Assembly (NCBI GenBank): GCA_040766325.1
Contig: JAXGQR010000002.1
Location: forward strand, 62,001 to 126,000
Reading direction: 5' to 3'
Source: Dehalobacterium sp040766325
GTDB lineage: Bacteria > Bacillota > Dehalobacteriia > Dehalobacteriales > Dehalobacteriaceae
Length of the DNA stretch: 64,000 nt
In this document: positions 1 through 9,085 of the stretch, piece after piece
Layout of the letters: each line of letters begins with the position of its first letter
How positions within the stretch are numbered: the stretch's first letter is position 1
Position numbers and translations under genes: made by a program
Notes under the pieces: model-generated
Seen by the model: only the letters and a program-made list of their open reading frames with translations
What the model was told of the DNA's origin: nothing
Database searches by the model: none

Positions 1-901
1 AATAATCCATCACACCTAATCGTCCGTTTCGGAAAGCATCCGCCATAGCTACAGGAACCCCTGCTTCAGCCTCAACTACTTTAGCTCTCATTTCCTGAAC
101 ACGGGCCAACATTTCCTGTTCTTTAGCCACAGCCATAGCCCGACGTTCTTCTGCCTTAGCCTGGGCAATTCGTTTATCTGCCTCCGCTTGATCTGTTTGG
201 AGTTCAGCTCCAATATTGCGTCCCACATCTACATCAGCAATGTCTATGGAAAGAATTTCAAAGGCCGTTCCGGCATCTAGGCCTTTATTCAACACAGTAT
301 AAGAAATCTTATCAGGATTTTCTAATACATCTTTATGAGAATCGCTGGAACCAACAGTGGTTACTATACCTTCACCCACACGAGCAATAATCGTTTCTTC
401 TCCTGCTCCTCCCACTAAACGATCAATATTAGCTCGAACAGTTACCTTTGCCTTGGCTTTCACCTCAATACCGTTTTTAGCCATCGCAGCTATTTGTGGT
501 GTTTCAATCACTTTGGGATTCACGCTCATCTGTACGGCTTCTAAAACATTTCGCCCGGCTAAATCAATAGCAGCTGCTCGTTCAAATGCCAAAGGAATAT
601 TGGCTCTTTCTGCAGCAATCAAGGCATTGACGGCTCGATCTACGTTGCTCCCTGCCAAATAATGAGCTTCCAACTTGCCTAGGTTTACGCCTAAACCGGC
701 TTTTTCTGCTTTGATCTGGGGATTGACAATTTTAGACGGTACTACCCTTCTCAAACGCATTCCAATCAAGTCCACTATGCCTACCTTGACGCCAGCAGCT
801 AAAGCTGAGATCCATAAGCCCACTGGAACAAAGCTAAAAACAATTACTACGGCCAACAAAATCAACACAAACAAGATGATACTAGTTAATTCCAAAAACA
901 T
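1..901 (-). CDS. floA: Flotillin-like protein FloA, C-terminus cut by window edge
   Basis: Reading leftward from an ATG at 901, the frame stays open to base 1, giving about 300 residues of a family that is usually about 330 long, so only the C-terminal tail is missing. The N-terminus (MFLELTSIILFVLILLA...) forms a hydrophobic hairpin over roughly residues 3-45, followed by the SPFH-like body and a long Ala/Glu/Arg-rich coiled segment. FloA proteins are membrane scaffolds of bacterial lipid microdomains. The gene starts 18 bases after nfeD, the classical NfeD-flotillin pair, and the two are surely co-transcribed. An ATG-based ORF search misses it because its stop lies outside the window. Confidence 0.92.
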   Translation of the reverse strand, partial: MFLELTSIILFVLILLAVVIVFSFVPVGLWISALAAGVKVGIVDLIGMRLRRVVPSKIVNPQIKAEKAGLGVNLGKLEAHYLAGSNVDRAVNALIAAERANIPLAFERAAAIDLAGRNVLEAVQMSVNPKVIETPQIAAMAKNGIEVKAKAKVTVRANIDRLVGGAGEETIIARVGEGIVTTVGSSDSHKDVLENPDKISYTVLNKGLDAGTAFEILSIDIADVDVGRNIGAELQTDQAEADKRIAQAKAEERRAMAVAKEQEMLARVQEMRAKVVEAEAGVPVAMADAFRNGRLGVMDY

Positions 902-919
902 GATTTCCCTCCTCAGTCG

Positions 920-2230
920 TTATTTGCTGGATCTTACCACTACTCTGGTACCCTCTACCTGCACCACTTGCACCTTTGTATTAGGAGCAATAAAACCTCC
1001 TTCTGTAACCACATCTACCCGCTGCCCATTGATTTCTGCGACACCTGCCGGTCTTAAAGGAGTAACAGTTATACCTTCTTCATTTACAAGTTCCACAAGA
1101 TTTTCTTTGGGTGCCACATATCCTTCTGCAGTTTCCTGCCTGGCCCCCAAAATTAATCGGTTCCAAACTCGTCTTGTTTTCATAAACTTAAAGCTTATTG
1201 CTACAAGCACTACCGTACCTATGATTGCAAAAATTAAGGAAATCATGGCTTGCTCCAAACTTGCCGCTGTTAAAATTATACTAAAGACCATCGCCCCTAA
1301 ACCTGCGATACCGGCAATCCCAAATCCAGGAACAATAAATATTTCAACCAACATCAGGATAATGCCGATGAAAAAAAGTAAAATGGCCTCCCAACCGGAA
1401 AATCCGGCAATGATATGACCACCAAAATATAAGGCAATGGACGCCATTCCTAATAATCCGGCCACCCCCCAACCTACCGTCAGAAGCTCCAGAATAATCC
1501 CGGCAAAACCAACTGTTAACAAAATGGGACTCACATAGGGACTGGTCACCCATCGGGCAAGATTTTCAGCAGAGCTGGTCTCCGCTTCGATGATGGTACT
1601 ATCACTTAAGTTTGAAAGACTTAATACTTCCTGACGATTGACGGCTGCATAATCAGCCATTTTTAGTTCCAAAGCCTGTTGCTGCGTTAAAGTCAGTAAC
1701 TTGCCCTTATCTTTTAATCCTTCAATTTCGATATCCGAATCTGCCATAGCTGCAGCAATATTACCGTCTCGCCCATAAGTTTCCGCCGCGGCGCGTAACT
1801 TTTGGGCCCACATGGAAACCACCTTTTCGTCTGCTTTTTCATTACCCAATCTAGGTTCTGCCGCACCGACCGTGGTTCCCGGCGCCATAAATATTTTCTC
1901 CCCGGAAAGGGTAATTAAAGCACCGGCCGAAATGGCTTTCTTGGTAACAAAACTGGTGGTAGGTATTGATGACCGCATCGCCCTTTCATTGATACGTATT
2001 GCCGCATCTATATAGCCGCCATAAGTATCAATTTCCAGAATCACTCTGGTAGCCTTAGCCTCTTCTGCCTCATCATATATTCGCTCGACAAAGGAAGCCA
2101 GAGCCGGATCAATATTACCTTCAATAGGAATAATATAAACTAAATCATCTGCCTGTGACAACACCGGTACAGATAAAACCAGCAGGATCAATAGGATCCA
2201 AAAACACTGGATTTTTAATCTACACATCAT
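920..2230 (-). CDS. NfeD family membrane-bound serine protease (ClpP-class), long form
   Basis: 436 residues. It begins with a signal peptide (about residues 1-27, ending near LSQADD), then a ClpP/crotonase-like protease domain with the SAGALITLSG motif supplying the nucleophilic Ser and a downstream DKGKLLTLT segment supplying the general-base Lys. Next come four to five membrane helices (about 230-360), and a C-terminal soluble OB-fold NfeD domain (about 375-436). This is the long NfeD1b arrangement that pairs with a flotillin, and floA follows directly. The start is the first of two adjacent ATGs, 5-8 bases after a strong AGGAGG. Family role: membrane quality control with the flotillin scaffold; the substrate cannot be read from the sequence. 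Confidence 0.9.
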   Translation of the reverse strand: MMCRLKIQCFWILLILLVLSVPVLSQADDLVYIIPIEGNIDPALASFVERIYDEAEEAKATRVILEIDTYGGYIDAAIRINERAMRSSIPTTSFVTKKAISAGALITLSGEKIFMAPGTTVGAAEPRLGNEKADEKVVSMWAQKLRAAAETYGRDGNIAAAMADSDIEIEGLKDKGKLLTLTQQQALELKMADYAAVNRQEVLSLSNLSDSTIIEAETSSAENLARWVTSPYVSPILLTVGFAGIILELLTVGWGVAGLLGMASIALYFGGHIIAGFSGWEAILLFFIGIILMLVEIFIVPGFGIAGIAGLGAMVFSIILTAASLEQAMISLIFAIIGTVVLVAISFKFMKTRRVWNRLILGARQETAEGYVAPKENLVELVNEEGITVTPLRPAGVAEINGQRVDVVTEGGFIAPNTKVQVVQVEGTRVVVRSSK

Positions 2231-2283
2231 ATCACCTCCTAATAAAAATTCCCGATATGGAAATTTTTATTCCAATCTGATAC

Positions 2284-2318
2284 TTAAAAGCCCGGTATTT
2301 TTGGCAAATACCGGGCAG
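2284..2318 (-). terminator. Rho-independent terminator after rpsU
   Basis: Perfect 11-bp stem (2290-2300 pairing with 2306-2316, GCCCGGTATTT arm) with a 5-base loop, followed on the minus strand by TTTT. It lies 30 bases beyond the rpsU stop and separates rpsU from nfeD. Confidence 0.85.
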
Positions 2319-2347
2319 ACTTTTTACATAAACTTAAGCAGGAGGGT

Positions 2348-2524
2348 TTAATGGAACTTACGTTTTCTGGCTGCTTCTGATTTTTTCTTTCTTTTTACAC
2401 TGGGTTTTTCATAGTGTTCATGCTTTCTGATTTCAGCCATGACCCCTGATTTCTGGCATGTACGTTTAAAACGGCGTAACGCACTATCCAGTGTTTCATT
2501 TTTACCTACTCGAACTTCACTCAA
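2348..2524 (-). CDS. rpsU: 30S ribosomal protein S21
   Basis: 58 residues, the normal S21 length, with the typical LDSALRRFKR and HEHYEKPSVKRK segments and a Lys/Arg-rich tail. I chose a TTG start at 2524 because it gives the family N-terminus (SEVRVGKNE) and has a GGGAGGGAGA ribosome binding site just upstream; an ATG at 2566 would add 14 unrelated residues and include the ribosome binding site in the coding region. S21 sits on the 30S platform and helps mRNA start-site recognition. Neighbours (mtaB cluster upstream, floA/nfeD downstream) match the usual Firmicute order. Confidence 0.95.
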   Translation of the reverse strand: MSEVRVGKNETLDSALRRFKRTCQKSGVMAEIRKHEHYEKPSVKRKKKSEAARKRKFH

Positions 2525-2656
2525 CCTTGATCTCCCTCCCTCCGCTACTATCCATGTTGCTGTCACTATAGATGCGAGTTTTTTAGGATTGAACTAAATA
2601 TTTAGGTGGAAATTACACACTTATTATTATATCGAAAAGAGGTCGTTCAGTCAACC

Positions 2657-2997
2657 CTATCCGGCAAAGGCTCCCAGTTTTCTCCCCCCCAATAAATGAA
2701 AATGAAGATGATAAACTTCCTGCCCGCCATTTTCCTTGCAATTGTTTACTAAACGGTATCCTTGGTCCGCAATGCCTAATTCTCGAGCAATTTTTACCGC
2801 CGCCACATGGATCTGCCCAATTAACTTCCCATCCTCCGGTTCAATCTGAGAAATATCGGAGATATGACGTTTGGGAATAATCAAAATATGTACAGGTGCT
2901 CTGGGATTAATGTCTTTAAAGGCAAAACCTCTTCATCCTCATAAACAATCTGTGCCGGGATCTCTTTATTAATAATTTTACAAAATAAACAATCCAT
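2657..2997 (-). pseudogene. HIT family (histidine triad) hydrolase, single-base frameshift
   Basis: Translation from the ATG at 2997 gives the HIT N-terminus (MDCLFCKIINKEIPAQIVYE) and then loses frame at the A4 run at 2924-2927. The rest, from HILIIPKRHI to the active-site triad HLHFHLLGG, is intact in the next frame. The span is 341 bases; one added base would give 113 residues, the usual length of Hint/HinT-type nucleoside phosphoramidases. So one base has been lost, either truly or by sequencing error. The ATG-initiated downstream piece (2657-2884) lacks the zinc-binding-like CxxC and first strand. It lies between rpsU and mtaB, a common position for this gene. Confidence 0.85.
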
Positions 2998-3011
2998 GAT
3001 TTCACCCCTTA

Positions 3012-4343
3012 TTATTTGTTGAGATGGCCCAAAATAACTCCATTCTGATAATGATCTAAAGAAACCGAGACGATCTGACCTTTGTAATTATTGTTTCCAG
3101 GAAACAGGATTTTTAAATAATTATCGCTGTGACCTTCCCAATAGGTTGTTCCCTTTACCTCTACTGTTTGCTCTACCAAAACTTCCAGAGTACTACCTAA
3201 GTATTTGACAGCGTATCGTCTAGCGGATTCTTCTCCCAAAGCAATCAAGCGTCTGCTGCGTTCTTCTTTCACTTGTGGGGCAATCTGCTCCGGATATGAA
3301 GCAGCCGGTGTGCCCTTGCGAGGAGAATACTTAAAAACATGAAGGCCGGAAAAACCTATTTGCGCGATTAAATCATAGGTGTTCTGAAAGGCTTCATCTG
3401 TTTCACCCGGAAAACCAACCATAATATCCGTTGTTAGTGCTATCTCAGGAAGCTCATTACGCAACCTTTTTATTAGGGATAAATAATAGTCCTTGTCATA
3501 GGGTCGATTCATACGTAGCAAAACTCCATCATCCCCACTTTGTAGAGGGATATGGAGGTGAGGACATAAAATGGTGGACTCTCCCATTAGCTGAATTAAA
3601 TCATCATTGATTTCATTAGGATCAAGAGAGCTGATGCGCAGTCTTTTTAATGCGGTGATTCGATGCAGCTCTTGCACAAGACCGAAAAAATCCATGGGTG
3701 GCCTGAGGTCAATCCCATAGGCTCCTGTATGGATTCCTGTCAGAATAATTTCCTTGTATCCGGCAGAAACCAGTTGTTCTGCCGCCTCCATAACCCGTTT
3801 TAAAGGTCTGCTCCTTACCGGACCCCGGGCATAAGGGATGATACAATAAGAACAATACTGATTACAGCCTTCTTGAATTTTCAAATAGGCTCGTACCATA
3901 TGAGGCTGGAGCTCTTCCTCGGTAATTTCCTCAAAGCTATTCGTGAGCATGATATCCTTGACAGCATTCAGAGGTTCTCGCGCACTTTTTACTTCCTCCA
4001 GTAATGATACCAAGCGATGACGGTCTTGGGTACCGATGACCAAATCAACCCCGAGAATTTCCAATACATCCCCCGGAGCTGTTTGGGCATAACAGCCGGT
4101 AACCACCACCATGGCGCTAGGATTATTTTTTATTGCCCGTCGGACCATCTGGCGGGATTTACGGTCCGCCAAGTGAGTTACAGTACAGGTATTGATGAGA
4201 TAAAGATCTGCTTTCTCTTCGAAAGGTACCTCTTGAAAACCCGCCTGAAGCAAACTGCTCACCATAGCATCCGTTTCGTTTTGATTTACTTTGCAGCCCA
4301 AGGTACAGACAGCCATCCTTTTTTTATTGATCTCTCTTACCAC
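3012..4343 (-). CDS. mtaB: tRNA (N6-threonylcarbamoyladenosine(37)-C2)-methylthiotransferase MtaB
   Basis: 443 residues. The N-terminal UPF0004 domain supplies three Cys for one iron-sulfur cluster (CTLGCKVNQNE, INTCTVTHLA, VVTGCYAQ). The central radical SAM domain carries the CNQYCSYCIIP motif for the SAM-binding cluster, and the C-terminal about 65 residues match a TRAM RNA-binding domain. MtaB adds the methylthio group to t6A37 of tRNAs reading ANN codons. The proposed start is a GTG at 4343 overlapping the rsmE end by 20 bases, with a GGGTGA-type ribosome binding site; MAVCTLGC at 4316 is possible but lacks a well-spaced site. Confidence 0.94.
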   Translation of the reverse strand: MVREINKKRMAVCTLGCKVNQNETDAMVSSLLQAGFQEVPFEEKADLYLINTCTVTHLADRKSRQMVRRAIKNNPSAMVVVTGCYAQTAPGDVLEILGVDLVIGTQDRHRLVSLLEEVKSAREPLNAVKDIMLTNSFEEITEEELQPHMVRAYLKIQEGCNQYCSYCIIPYARGPVRSRPLKRVMEAAEQLVSAGYKEIILTGIHTGAYGIDLRPPMDFFGLVQELHRITALKRLRISSLDPNEINDDLIQLMGESTILCPHLHIPLQSGDDGVLLRMNRPYDKDYYLSLIKRLRNELPEIALTTDIMVGFPGETDEAFQNTYDLIAQIGFSGLHVFKYSPRKGTPAASYPEQIAPQVKEERSRRLIALGEESARRYAVKYLGSTLEVLVEQTVEVKGTTYWEGHSDNYLKILFPGNNNYKGQIVSVSLDHYQNGVILGHLNK

Positions 4344-5082
4344 CTAAATCACCCAGTTCATAAAGAATAATTGAAAGTGCTACCATTCCTGCCGTTTCCG
4401 TGCGCAAAATCCTTGGTCCTAAAGAAATTTTATGAGCGCCCCACTCCATGGCAAGCTGCGCTTCTTCAGAAGATATTCCCCCTTCCGGACCGATCAGCAA
4501 AGCTATAGGGCCGGGGATTGCAGGCCAACTGCTAAAACACGCTTTCAATCCTGTATGTGTTTCTTCTTCCCAAGGCATAATAAGAGTGGTTCCCGGGGGT
4601 AACTGCTGAAGGGCTGACGCCAAATCACAAACTGGCATGATTGGAGGTATCACAGCTCTTTGGCTTTGTTTAGCCGCTTCGGTTGCCACCCGCTGCCATC
4701 TTTCCCGCCGTTTTTCTTCCTTTTCTGAAGATAATTTTACAATGCTGCGTTTCATTTGAATAGGAATCAATTTCTTCATACCGATTTCCGTACACTTTTG
4801 TATCAGCAGCTCCATTTTTTCCCCTTTGGGGATTCCTTGCAGAAGAAATACATCAATAGGAGGTTCCTGGCTGGAAACAGCTCCTTCCAATATTCTTGCC
4901 TCCACTAACTGGAGGGATTGGGAGGTAATTTGCGTTAAATATTCCCATCCTTCCCCATCTGTGATTATTATTTGATCACCCACATTCAAACGCAGTACGC
5001 GATTAATATGATGTACATCACCCCCGGTAATGGTGATATATTTTTCCCTAATCTGGTCAGGAGCAACAAAAAACCTATGCAT
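4324..5082 (-). CDS. rsmE: 16S rRNA (uracil(1498)-N(3))-methyltransferase RsmE
   Basis: 252 residues. The N-terminal PUA-like domain starts MHRFFVAPDQ and the C-terminal SPOUT domain has the knot motif LLIGPEGGISSEEA and LGPRILRTETAGMVAL, diagnostic for RsmE. It methylates U1498 in helix 44 of 16S rRNA. The start is the ATG at 5082, whose A is also the last base of the prmA TAA stop, a TAATG overlap indicating translational coupling; a longer ATG/GTG frame into prmA has no support. Confidence 0.94.
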   Translation of the reverse strand: MHRFFVAPDQIREKYITITGGDVHHINRVLRLNVGDQIIITDGEGWEYLTQITSQSLQLVEARILEGAVSSQEPPIDVFLLQGIPKGEKMELLIQKCTEIGMKKLIPIQMKRSIVKLSSEKEEKRRERWQRVATEAAKQSQRAVIPPIMPVCDLASALQQLPPGTTLIMPWEEETHTGLKACFSSWPAIPGPIALLIGPEGGISSEEAQLAMEWGAHKISLGPRILRTETAGMVALSIILYELGDLGGKRDQ

Positions 5083-6044
5083 TATTTCCCTCGACGAGCA
5101 ATAATAACTGCCCATTCTCCTTCAAATAATTCTTTTTCAATGAGAAAACCCTGTTCCTTAAAAATGCTTTCTACATCAGTCAACCTTTCCTTAATAATAC
5201 CGGAAGCAATGAAAATTCCATTTTTGTTTAATAAGGGAAAGGCTTGAGGTATCAGCCGGATAATCACATCAGCAATAATATTGGCAACGATGATATCCGA
5301 CGTTTCATTGATCCCAAAAGTTAGATCCCCCTGTACAACAGAAACTCGATCACCAACACTATTTAAGTTAAGATTCTCGCGGGTGGCATCAATGCTGACC
5401 GGGTCATTATCAATAGCCAGCACCTTTCCTGCTCCTAACTTTGCAGCAGTAACAGAAAGAATGCCGGAACCGGCACCAACGTCCATGATGCGACAACCCT
5501 TAAAGACATATTCCTCCAGAGCTCGGATGCACATGGCTGTGGTAGGATGATTTCCCGTACCAAAAGCCATCCCCGGATCCATTTCGATAATGATTTCCCC
5601 CTGTTTTGCTTGATAAGATTCCCAGGAAGGTTTCACTACCACCTGATTGCCGATTTTTTCCGGCTTATAAAAAGCTTTCCACGATGAAGCCCAGTTTTCA
5701 GCAGCAACCTCTGTCTCAGTGATTTCGAGGCGCCCTTCCGGGAAAAGACATCTGATCTCCTCCGATTTCTTTTTGAAGGAGACCATGATTTCAACTAAAC
5801 GATGATCAATAGGGAAATAGCCTTTAATGATGACATTTTCCGCATCTAAAAGCTCCTGAGGGATTTCCCAGGCATCCCAGCTCTGGTCATCAATATTTTT
5901 ACGGATGGCATAAGGATCTTCAATAACAACACCCCCAGCCCCTAATTCCCAAAACAAGTTTGCCAGGGATTCGGACATTTCTTCTGTTGTCGTAACGGTT
6001 ACTTCTAAATAATTCAAATTAAGCACCTCAACCTTTAAAGGCAT
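5082..6044 (-). CDS. prmA: Ribosomal protein L11 methyltransferase PrmA
   Basis: Up to 320 residues. SAM-binding class I fold with DPGMAFGTGNHPTT, DVGAGSGILSVTAAKLGA and VANIIADV motifs, and an N-terminal L11-recognition domain (about 1-95). It trimethylates Lys/N-terminal amines of L11. Start choice is open: the ATG at 6044 overlaps dnaJ by 17 bases and has a weak AAGG, while a TTG at 6017 has GAGGTG six bases upstream and gives LNYLEVTVTTTEE, closer to the family N-terminus (usually M-W-x-E-V). I suspect the TTG is used. It follows dnaJ in the heat-shock operon, the usual Firmicute arrangement. Confidence 0.93.
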   Translation of the reverse strand: MPLKVEVLNLNYLEVTVTTTEEMSESLANLFWELGAGGVVIEDPYAIRKNIDDQSWDAWEIPQELLDAENVIIKGYFPIDHRLVEIMVSFKKKSEEIRCLFPEGRLEITETEVAAENWASSWKAFYKPEKIGNQVVVKPSWESYQAKQGEIIIEMDPGMAFGTGNHPTTAMCIRALEEYVFKGCRIMDVGAGSGILSVTAAKLGAGKVLAIDNDPVSIDATRENLNLNSVGDRVSVVQGDLTFGINETSDIIVANIIADVIIRLIPQAFPLLNKNGIFIASGIIKERLTDVESIFKEQGFLIEKELFEGEWAVIIARRGK

Positions 6045-7179
6045 CTTTTACCTTATTAAAAAAACCCTTTCCCTTATCTGCTCTATGACCGTCAGATTCC
6101 TGTTCCCGAGAGGGCAAAGCTCCAAAATCCCGTAGCATCTGTTTCTGCTCTTCTGTTAGATTAGTAGGAGTAACTACTTTTACCCGCACATGATGATCCC
6201 CCCGTCCATAGCCTCTTAACTTGGTAATGCCTCGGCCACGCAAGCGAAAAGAAGTGCCTGTTTGGGTTCCTTCCGGAATTGTTAGTTTAACCTTTCCATC
6301 TAAGGTAGGTACCTCTACTTCGCAACCCAAAGCTGCCTGAACGAAGGATAATGAAAACTCCCCAATGACATCATCGTTCTCTCTTCTAAAAGTATCGTGA
6401 GGACGCACCGACAAATAAACATAAAGGTCCCCAGGAGGCCCCCCGAGAGTCCCTGCTTCCCCTTCGTGAGCAACGCGCAGCCGGGAATTATTATCTACAC
6501 CGGCGGGAATTTTTACATTGATTTTGCGATTTTTCTTTAATCGTCCACTACCCCCACAATGTTTGCATATTTTTTCGATGATGGAACCCGTACCATGACA
6601 ACGATAACATGTTTTTACCGTCTGAAATTGACCAAAAGGTGTAGCTTGAGCACTTCTCACCTGGCCACTGCCACCGCAAACTTCACAGGTTCTGGGGCTG
6701 GTACCAGGTTCTGCACCTGAACCTTCGCAAACATCACAGTTTTCCATTCGGGGGATTTCCACATCTTTTTCCACTCCAAAGGCAGCTTCTTCAAAAGATA
6801 TCGACAGGTCTAAACGCAGATCGGCTCCTCTTTGAGCGGTGGGACGGCGGCTGCCGCCTCCACCAAAGCCGCTGCCCCCACCGCCAAAAAACATATCAAA
6901 GATATCGCCAAAACCGCCAAAATCGCCTGTTCCGTTAAATCCACCGAAATCACTGCCCATTCCGGCATGACCATAACGATCATACTGGGCACGTCTTGCA
7001 CTGTCAGATAGAATTTCATACGCTTCATTTACTTCTTTAAATTTTTCTTCCGCTGTTTTACTATCCGGATTCAAATCCGGGTGATATTTTTTAGCCAGTT
7101 TTTTATAAGCTTTTTTAATTTCATCTTCCGTTGCTGTCCGGGATACACCCAAAACGTCATAATAATCTCGTTTACTCAT
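6028..7179 (-). CDS. dnaJ: Chaperone DnaJ
   Basis: 383 residues. J domain at 1-70 with the catalytic HPD (KYHPDLNPD), a Gly/Phe-rich linker (about 75-118), a zinc-finger domain with all four CxxCxGxG repeats (CDVCEGSG, CEVCGGSG, CYRCHGTG, CKHCGGSG), and the C-terminal substrate-binding barrels. It delivers substrates to DnaK and stimulates its ATPase. It begins 21 bases after dnaK and is the last chaperone of the CIRCE-controlled operon. Confidence 0.97.
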   Translation of the reverse strand: MSKRDYYDVLGVSRTATEDEIKKAYKKLAKKYHPDLNPDSKTAEEKFKEVNEAYEILSDSARRAQYDRYGHAGMGSDFGGFNGTGDFGGFGDIFDMFFGGGGSGFGGGGSRRPTAQRGADLRLDLSISFEEAAFGVEKDVEIPRMENCDVCEGSGAEPGTSPRTCEVCGGSGQVRSAQATPFGQFQTVKTCYRCHGTGSIIEKICKHCGGSGRLKKNRKINVKIPAGVDNNSRLRVAHEGEAGTLGGPPGDLYVYLSVRPHDTFRRENDDVIGEFSLSFVQAALGCEVEVPTLDGKVKLTIPEGTQTGTSFRLRGRGITKLRGYGRGDHHVRVKVVTPTNLTEEQKQMLRDFGALPSREQESDGHRADKGKGFFNKVKDAFKG

Positions 7180-7200
7180 TGGACCACCTTCCTGGGCGGT

Positions 7201-9051
7201 TTATTTTTTGTCATCGTCCATTACTTCATAATCCGCATCCACTACATTGTCTTGGGGTTCCTGTCCTGCTCCGTCCGTCTCTGTTCCTTGTGGCCCACCA
7301 TGAGGATCGGCCTCGGCACCCGCTTCTTTATATATACGTTCTGAGATTTTATGAAGTGACTGAGCTAATGCATCCGTTTTTTGTTTAATATCTTCTATAT
7401 CATCCTTGGATAAAGCTTCTTTTAAAGCATCCTTTGCTTGTTCAATCTCTGATTTTTCGGTAGATTCCACCTTATCTCCTAAGTCCTTTAAGGTTTTTTC
7501 TACTTGATAGACCAAGGAATCTCCGTTATTTTTTGCTTCCACCGCTTCTTTGATCTTCTCATCTTCAGCCTTAAATTTTTCTGCGTCTTTTACCATTTGG
7601 TCAATTTCCTGATCACTTAAACCGCTGGAAGCAGTAATGGTAATATTTTGTTGTTTGCCTGTTCCTAAATCTTTTGCCGTTACCTGAACAATCCCGTTAG
7701 CATCAATATCAAATTTAACTTCAATCTGAGGAATACCGCGAGGTGCTGGAGGAATATCGGTTAAAGTAAATCGGCCCAAAGTCTTATTTCCTGCCGCCAT
7801 TTGCCGTTCACCCTGGAGTACATGGATTTCCACTGATGTTTGGTTGTCCGCAGCCGTAGAAAAAATCTGGCTCTTACTGGTAGGTATCGTTGTATTTCTT
7901 TCAATCAACCGGGTAGAAACACCACCCAAGGTTTCAATCCCTAAAGATAAAGGAGTAACATCAAGGAGTAATACATCCTTCACTTCTCCCGCCAATACGC
8001 CGGCTTGGATAGCAGCACCAAGTGCAACACATTCGTCCGGGTTAATCCCTTTGTGGGGTTCTTTCCCCAACACCTGTTTAATGGCTGTTTGAACAGACGG
8101 CATCCGCGTGGAACCACCCACTAAGAGAATTTTATCAATTTTATCAGCTGTAAGTCCGGCATCGGCAAGGGCTTGCCGAGTTGGGCCCATGGTTTTTTCC
8201 ACCAAATCGGCTGTTAATTCATCAAATTTTGCTCGGGTCAAATTCACGTCCATATGTTTGGGACCATCAGCAGTTGCCGTAATAAAAGGCAAATTAATAT
8301 TGGTGCTCATAACACCGGAAAGTTCATGTTTAGCTTTTTCCGCCGCTTCTTTCAAACGTTGTGCCGCCATGCGGTCTTTACTCAAATCAATACCATCTGA
8401 TTTTTTAAATTCTGCTACTAAATAATCAATAATCCTTTGGTCAAAATCATCGCCGCCCAGAAGGTTATTCCCGCTAGTAGCTTTAACTTCAAAAACTCCA
8501 TCTCCTAATTCCAAAATCGATACGTCAAAGGTGCCGCCCCCTAAGTCAAACACCAAAACTGTTTGGTCATCGCCCTTATCCAAACCGTAAGCCAAAGCTG
8601 CAGCAGTAGGCTCATTGATAATCCTCAAGACTTCTAGACCAGCAATTTTCCCCGCATCTTTAGTGGCCTGACGCTGACTATCAGAGAAATAAGCCGGAAC
8701 TGTAATGACAGCTTGAGTAACCGTCTCTCCTAAATACGCTTCTGCATCTGCTTTTAATTTTTGAAGTAACATGGCAGAAATTTCCTGAGGGGTATAGGTC
8801 TTATCACCGATTTTAACCTCATATTTTTCGCCCATATGACGCTTAATAGAAGACACCGTACGGTCAGGATTGGTAACGGCCTGCCTTTTTGCCACCTGTC
8901 CTACCAAACGTTCCCCAGTGTTAGAAAAGGCTACTACGGATGCCGTAGTACGGCCGCCTTCCGCATTGGGAATTACTACAGCCTCTCCTCCCTCCATCAC
9001 AGCCACACATGAGTTTGTTGTACCAAGGTCAATTCCAATTACTTTTCCCAT
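7201..9051 (-). CDS. dnaK: Chaperone protein DnaK (Hsp70)
   Basis: 616 residues, the normal Firmicute length. N-terminal actin-like ATPase with GIDLGTTNSCVAV, VFDLGGGTFDVSIL and LLVGGSTRMPSVQ, linker DVLLLDVTPLSLGIET, substrate-binding domain, and a helical lid ending in an acidic tail (YEVMDDDKK). ATP-driven Hsp70 acting with DnaJ and GrpE. ATG start preceded by an AAGGAGG-like site. It lies 34 bases downstream of grpE. Confidence 0.98.
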   Translation of the reverse strand: MGKVIGIDLGTTNSCVAVMEGGEAVVIPNAEGGRTTASVVAFSNTGERLVGQVAKRQAVTNPDRTVSSIKRHMGEKYEVKIGDKTYTPQEISAMLLQKLKADAEAYLGETVTQAVITVPAYFSDSQRQATKDAGKIAGLEVLRIINEPTAAALAYGLDKGDDQTVLVFDLGGGTFDVSILELGDGVFEVKATSGNNLLGGDDFDQRIIDYLVAEFKKSDGIDLSKDRMAAQRLKEAAEKAKHELSGVMSTNINLPFITATADGPKHMDVNLTRAKFDELTADLVEKTMGPTRQALADAGLTADKIDKILLVGGSTRMPSVQTAIKQVLGKEPHKGINPDECVALGAAIQAGVLAGEVKDVLLLDVTPLSLGIETLGGVSTRLIERNTTIPTSKSQIFSTAADNQTSVEIHVLQGERQMAAGNKTLGRFTLTDIPPAPRGIPQIEVKFDIDANGIVQVTAKDLGTGKQQNITITASSGLSDQEIDQMVKDAEKFKAEDEKIKEAVEAKNNGDSLVYQVEKTLKDLGDKVESTEKSEIEQAKDALKEALSKDDIEDIKQKTDALAQSLHKISERIYKEAGAEADPHGGPQGTETDGAGQEPQDNVVDADYEVMDDDKK

Positions 9052-9085
9052 ATAAAAAATCCTCCTTAATATATCAAAAATTGAG

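Noticed and set aside
675..1418. 247-codon plus-strand ORF opposite floA/nfeD
   Set aside because: Shadow of two well-supported minus-strand genes; no family resemblance.
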